Source: an uncultured Stenotrophomonas sp. (GTDB lineage Bacteria; Pseudomonadota; Gammaproteobacteria; Xanthomonadales; Xanthomonadaceae). Taken from it: a stretch of DNA of 64,000 nt. Position numbers and translations under genes: made by a program. How positions within the stretch are numbered: the stretch's first letter is position 1; every line of letters starts with the position of its first letter. The DNA lies in NCBI RefSeq assembly GCF_945952405.1, contig NZ_CAMFIA010000002.1:62001-126000 (forward strand). Direction: 5' to 3'. Below the pieces are notes generated by a model. That model ran no database searches. It was not told the DNA's origin and worked only from the letters and a program-made list of their open reading frames with translations. This document shows, piece by piece, positions 60,936 to 64,000 of the stretch.

Positions 60936-62060
60936 GTGCCCCTGCCCGCCTCGCGTCGACGCTTCCTGCAACTGGCCGGTGCCGGCCTCGCCCTCGCCGG
61001 CAGCGGCCTGCCGCGTCCGGCCCACGCCCAGCCTGCTGCGGCCGCAGCGCCCGCGCCTGCCGAAGGCGCGGTGCGGCTGAACTACAACGAATGCCCGTAC
61101 GGCCCCTCGCCCGCTGCCCAGCAGGCAGCGCGTGACAGCATCGCCGGCAGCGGCCGTTACCGCTTCGAACTGGCTGGCCAGGTGCGCGACGCCTTCCTTG
61201 AGCAGGTGCGCATTCCGGCCGACCACATGCGCCTCTACCCCGGCTCCAGCGAACCGCTGAGCCGCGCTGCCATCGTCTGGACCGGCCCGCAGGCCGGCCT
61301 GGTGGTGGCCGACCCGACCTTCGAGACGCTGGGCGAAGTGGCTGCCGCGCGCGGCGCACGGGTACAGAAGGTGCCGTTGCGTGGCGATGGCGCGCATGAC
61401 CTGCGCGCGATGGCCGCTGCCGCACACGCGTACCCGACCGGCCTGCTGTACGTGTGCAATCCAAACAATCCGACCGGCTCGATCAGCCCGCCGGACGAGC
61501 TGGCCTGGCTGCTGGAGCACAAGCCTGCCAGTACCCGTGTGCTGGTCGACGAAGCCTATCTGCAGTACAGCGGGCAGCCGAGCCTGATCACGCAGGTGGC
61601 ACAGCGCGACGACCTGATCGTGCTGCGCACGTTTTCCAAGCTGTACGGCATGGCCGGCCTGCGCCTGGGTGTAGCCGCAGCGCATCCCGACCGCCTGCAC
61701 GAGCTGGCCAGCCTCGGCGACAACCCGCTGCCGGTACCCGCTCTGGCAGCGGCGCTGGCCAGCCTTCACGATCCGCAGCTGGTGGCGCAGCGGCAACTGC
61801 AGAACGCGAGGACGCGCCAGGCCACCATCGCCTGGCTGGGCAAGCGCGGTTTCAGCTGCGTGCCGTCAGAGGCGAACTGCTTCATGGTCGACGTCCAGCG
61901 CGACGGCAGCGCATTTGCCAAGGCGATGGCCGACAACGGCGTCCTGATCGGGCGCAGCTGGCCGATCTGGCCGCAGCGCGTGCGCGTTACCGTCGGTACC
62001 GAGGAAGAGATGGAAGCGTTCCGCCGCGCGTTCGCCAAGGTCGCCGGCGTCCCTGCCTGA
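60936..62060 (+). CDS. Tat-exported histidinol-phosphate aminotransferase-like PLP enzyme
   Basis: 374 aa from GTG 60936, chosen because it gives a complete twin-arginine signal (ASRRRFLQLAGAGLALAGSG, ending HAQPAAA). The mature part is a fold-type I class II aminotransferase: LNYNECPYGPSPAAQQAARD, CNPNNPTGSISPPDELAWLL, VDEAYLQYS, the PLP lysine in LRTFSKLYGMAGLRLGVAAA, and the C-terminal Arg region WPQRVRVTVGTEEEM. This is the HisC subgroup, but a Tat signal is odd for it and no his genes are near. Export of a PLP enzyme implies cofactor loading before transport. Substrate unknown. Confidence 0.85.
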   Translation: MPLPASRRRFLQLAGAGLALAGSGLPRPAHAQPAAAAAPAPAEGAVRLNYNECPYGPSPAAQQAARDSIAGSGRYRFELAGQVRDAFLEQVRIPADHMRLYPGSSEPLSRAAIVWTGPQAGLVVADPTFETLGEVAAARGARVQKVPLRGDGAHDLRAMAAAAHAYPTGLLYVCNPNNPTGSISPPDELAWLLEHKPASTRVLVDEAYLQYSGQPSLITQVAQRDDLIVLRTFSKLYGMAGLRLGVAAAHPDRLHELASLGDNPLPVPALAAALASLHDPQLVAQRQLQNARTRQATIAWLGKRGFSCVPSEANCFMVDVQRDGSAFAKAMADNGVLIGRSWPIWPQRVRVTVGTEEEMEAFRRAFAKVAGVPA

Positions 62061-62065
62061 CCCCC

Positions 62066-62088
62066 ATCCACGCATGGCGTGGATCTAC
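62066..62088 (-). repeat. SMAG (GTAG-type) palindrome
   Basis: Minus-strand copy headed GTAGATCCACGCC, just past the aminotransferase stop. Confidence 0.85.
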
Positions 62089-62134
62089 TGGGGGGTGTTG
62101 ATCCATCGGGTGGGTATGCTGATCCACCAGGTGG

Positions 62135-62155
62135 GTGCCGACCGTGGGTCGGCAC
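62135..62155. repeat. GTGCCGACC-type palindrome
   Basis: GTGCCGACCG-t-GGGTCGGCAC, third copy of the family seen at 11904-11961, immediately before the zipA stop. Confidence 0.7.
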
Positions 62156-62172
62156 ATCATGACCCGCCGTAC

Positions 62173-62913
62173 TTACCAGCGCGGGGTCTTGGTCAGCGGC
62201 GGCGCCTGGTGCTGGCGGTCATAGGCACGCAGCTCATCGCGGATGTGCGCGATGCGCTGCCGCCCAAGGGCGTTGCGGCTGTCATCCAGCACCACGCCGT
62301 CGAGCAGCTCGGCCATGCGCTGCACGGTCGGCAGCATCTTCTCCCATGCATCCAGCGCGGTCAGCGGCGCCGGCAGGGTCAGGAAGAACGCGATGGCCGG
62401 GGTCTCCATGGCACGGATGTTGGCCATGTCGAAGCTGCCCGGCTTCATGATGCTGGCCATCGAGAAGATCGGACCACGCTCCGGGTGGCCCTCCACCAGG
62501 CGGTGGAACACGTTCATGTGGCCGAACACCAGGCCGGTCTTCTCCGCGGCCACCACGATGTCCTCACCCCGCAGCTGCTCGCCGGCACGGGCGGCCACGA
62601 ACAACGAGACGATCTTGTCGAAGTCCTGGGTGGCGCGCTTGCCGAGGTCGCTGGCCGCACCGGGGTCGGCGTCAGCCAGGCCCAGTTCGGCCTGCTCGCC
62701 CTCCGTGCCCATGCCCGGTTCGACGCGGCCATCGGCCACGGCCACGCCGTCTTCGCCCAGCACCGGCTCGCGACGCTCGCCGCTGCCCGGTTCCGCGCTG
62801 TCCACGCGGCGCCCCTGGGGCTTCTTCTTCGGACGGCCAAACAGGAAGATCGCGGCGATCAACAGCAGGCCGGCGGCCAGGATGCCGATGCGCAACAGTG
62901 CCGTGTCGGACAT
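62173..62913 (-). CDS. zipA: Cell division protein ZipA
   Basis: 246 aa. An N-terminal membrane helix (about 6-25, LLRIGILAAGLLLIAAIFLF) is followed by a basic patch RPKKKPQGRR, a variable acidic/Gly linker, and the C-terminal FtsZ-binding domain (about 115-240) with KTGLVFGHMNVFHRL, GPIFSMASIMKPGSFD and ETPAIAFFLTLPAPLTALDA. It anchors FtsZ to the inner membrane. Directly downstream of smc (46-bp gap), the smc-zipA order conserved in gamma-proteobacteria. Confidence 0.95.
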   Translation of the reverse strand: MSDTALLRIGILAAGLLLIAAIFLFGRPKKKPQGRRVDSAEPGSGERREPVLGEDGVAVADGRVEPGMGTEGEQAELGLADADPGAASDLGKRATQDFDKIVSLFVAARAGEQLRGEDIVVAAEKTGLVFGHMNVFHRLVEGHPERGPIFSMASIMKPGSFDMANIRAMETPAIAFFLTLPAPLTALDAWEKMLPTVQRMAELLDGVVLDDSRNALGRQRIAHIRDELRAYDRQHQAPPLTKTPRW

Positions 62914-62959
62914 TCGATAGGTTCTCCGGCTAGTTCATTCAGGTAACTAGGATGGCACG

Positions 62960-64000
62960 TCAGGCCGCGCCCGCCAATCGCGCGGCCTCTTCCAGGTCCA
63001 CGCTCACCAGGCGGCTGACCCCCGGCTCGCGCATGGTTACGCCCGACAGCTGGTGCGCGGCCTCCATCGTCGCCTTGTTGTGGCTGACGAACAGGAACTG
63101 CACCTTCTCGCTCATTTCCTTGACCATGTTGGCCAGGCGGCCGACGTTGGCTTCGTCCAGCGGCGCGTCCACCTCGTCCAGCAGGCAGAACGGTGCGGGG
63201 TTCAGCTGGAAGATGGCGAACACCAGCGCCACCGCGGTCATCGCCTTCTCGCCACCGGACAGCAGCGAAATGCTGGACACGCGCTTGCCCGGCGGGCGCG
63301 CCATGATCGTCACGCCGGTATCGAGCAGGTCTTCACCGGTCAGCTCCAGGTAGGCATGGCCGCCGCCGAACAGGCGCGGATACAGCGCCTGCACACCGGC
63401 GTTGACGCGGTCGAAGGTGTCCTTGAAGCGACCACGGGTCTCGCGATCGATCTTGCGGATGGCGTCTTCCAGGGTCTCCAGCGCCGTGGTCAGGTCCACA
63501 TGCTGCGCGTCGAGGTAGTCCGACCGCTGTGAGGCTTCGCCGTACTCGTGGATGGCGGCCAGGTTGACCGGCTCCAGGCGGCGCATGCGGCCGTCAATCT
63601 GGTGCACGGCCTGCTCCCAGTCACCCAGGCGGGCATCTTCGGGCAGTGCGTTGAGCACGTCCTGCAGCACGAAACCGGCCTTTTCCACCGCGCCCTGCAG
63701 GGTGTCGGCACTGAGCACCAGGGCCTGCTGGTCCAGCTTGCGCTGCGAAATGCGCTCTCGCTGGGCCAGGGCCTGTTCGTCGCGCTGGTGGCGGGTCTGT
63801 TCGTAGTTGCGCAGCTCGGCGTCGATGCCATCCAGCAAGGTACGCGCCTCGGTCAGCACCCGGTCGGCGCGCACGCGCTCTTCCAGCGCATTCTGGTGCT
63901 CGGCCTGCAGCGATTCGACCGGCGAGTCGCCCTCATCCAGCTGCGAATGCAGTTCGCCCAGGCGCGAATCCAGCTGCCCGCGCTGGGTTCCCATGCGCTC
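62960..64000 (-). CDS. smc: Chromosome partition protein Smc, C-terminal part
   Basis: Partial: the 5' end lies beyond the window. About 346 C-terminal residues are present: the distal coiled coil ([20 protein letters not shown] ...), then the C-terminal half of the ATPase head with the ABC signature [20 protein letters not shown], Walker [17 protein letters not shown], and the D/H-loop region [16 protein letters not shown]. It pairs with the N-terminal Walker A half to condense chromosomes with ScpAB. Confidence 0.97.
   Translation of the reverse strand, partial: ERMGTQRGQLDSRLGELHSQLDEGDSPVESLQAEHQNALEERVRADRVLTEARTLLDGIDAELRNYEQTRHQRDEQALAQRERISQRKLDQQALVLSADTLQGAVEKAGFVLQDVLNALPEDARLGDWEQAVHQIDGRMRRLEPVNLAAIHEYGEASQRSDYLDAQHVDLTTALETLEDAIRKIDRETRGRFKDTFDRVNAGVQALYPRLFGGGHAYLELTGEDLLDTGVTIMARPPGKRVSSISLLSGGEKAMTAVALVFAIFQLNPAPFCLLDEVDAPLDEANVGRLANMVKEMSEKVQFLFVSHNKATMEAAHQLSGVTMREPGVSRLVSVDLEEAARLAGAA

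Overview
The window is about 64 kb of GC-rich (mostly mid-60s %) chromosome from a gamma-proteobacterium of the Stenotrophomonas maltophilia complex. The evidence is the gene set (serC-pheA-aroA block, complete hut regulon, gyrA with Gln83, mtnA, smc-zipA-ligA), the Xanthomonadaceae-style gene order, and many copies of short palindromes that begin with GTAG (the SMAG family typical of S. maltophilia). No integrase, transposase, CRISPR array, rRNA or replication origin was found.

Left end (1-3614): accessory DNA next to the 3' end of a tRNA-Ser(TGA) gene on the minus strand. It holds an HNH nuclease, a small HEPN-motif protein, an unknown membrane-anchored helical protein, a frameshifted small gene, and an AlpA-like regulator fragment that overlaps an antisense gene fragment. 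This looks like the remnant end of an integrated island with possible phage-defence cargo.

3.8-11.9 kb: a DUF4241/ankyrin-like protein, a divergent LysR/azoR pair, then the most striking structure of the window. The last 189 bp of serS are present twice, identically and in direct orientation (7061-7249 and 9105-9293). They bracket an AT-rich segment of about 1.9 kb whose only convincing gene encodes an FRG-domain protein. Intact serS and two tandem TonB-like genes follow.

12-19 kb: the serC-pheA-aroA operon (serine, phenylalanine and shikimate pathways), a double-FHA membrane protein, two polyhydroxyalkanoate-granule proteins, a candidate small RNA with a C-rich loop, and an Mrr-like membrane protein. 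19-26.5 kb: the histidine utilisation regulon, hutC-hutF on the minus strand and hutI-hutH-hutG-hutU on the plus strand. It follows the five-step route through formimidoylglutamate deiminase and N-formylglutamate deformylase, with a GntR-type operator in the divergent promoter.

26.7-49 kb: mixed metabolic and envelope genes: a serine hydrolase, a TonB-dependent receptor, an autoregulated-looking TetR/thioesterase pair, a Tat-exported agmatine-deiminase-like enzyme beside a LysR gene, an SGNH hydrolase, a DUF2268-like protease, a secreted S9 peptidase, a D-serine cluster (LysR / dsdA / penicillin-binding-protein-like hydrolase), a HipA-like kinase with DUF3037, and a LysR/quinone-oxidoreductase pair. 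49-64 kb: membrane PQQ glucose-type dehydrogenase, gyrA, mtnA, a DUF3011 protein, epmA with a GNAT acetyltransferase, ligA with a lineage insert, a Tat-exported aminotransferase, zipA, and the C-terminal part of smc running off the window.

The best candidates for something undescribed are the FRG cassette bracketed by the serS duplication, the tRNA-Ser island, the C-rich-loop RNA, and the HipA-like/DUF3037 pair.
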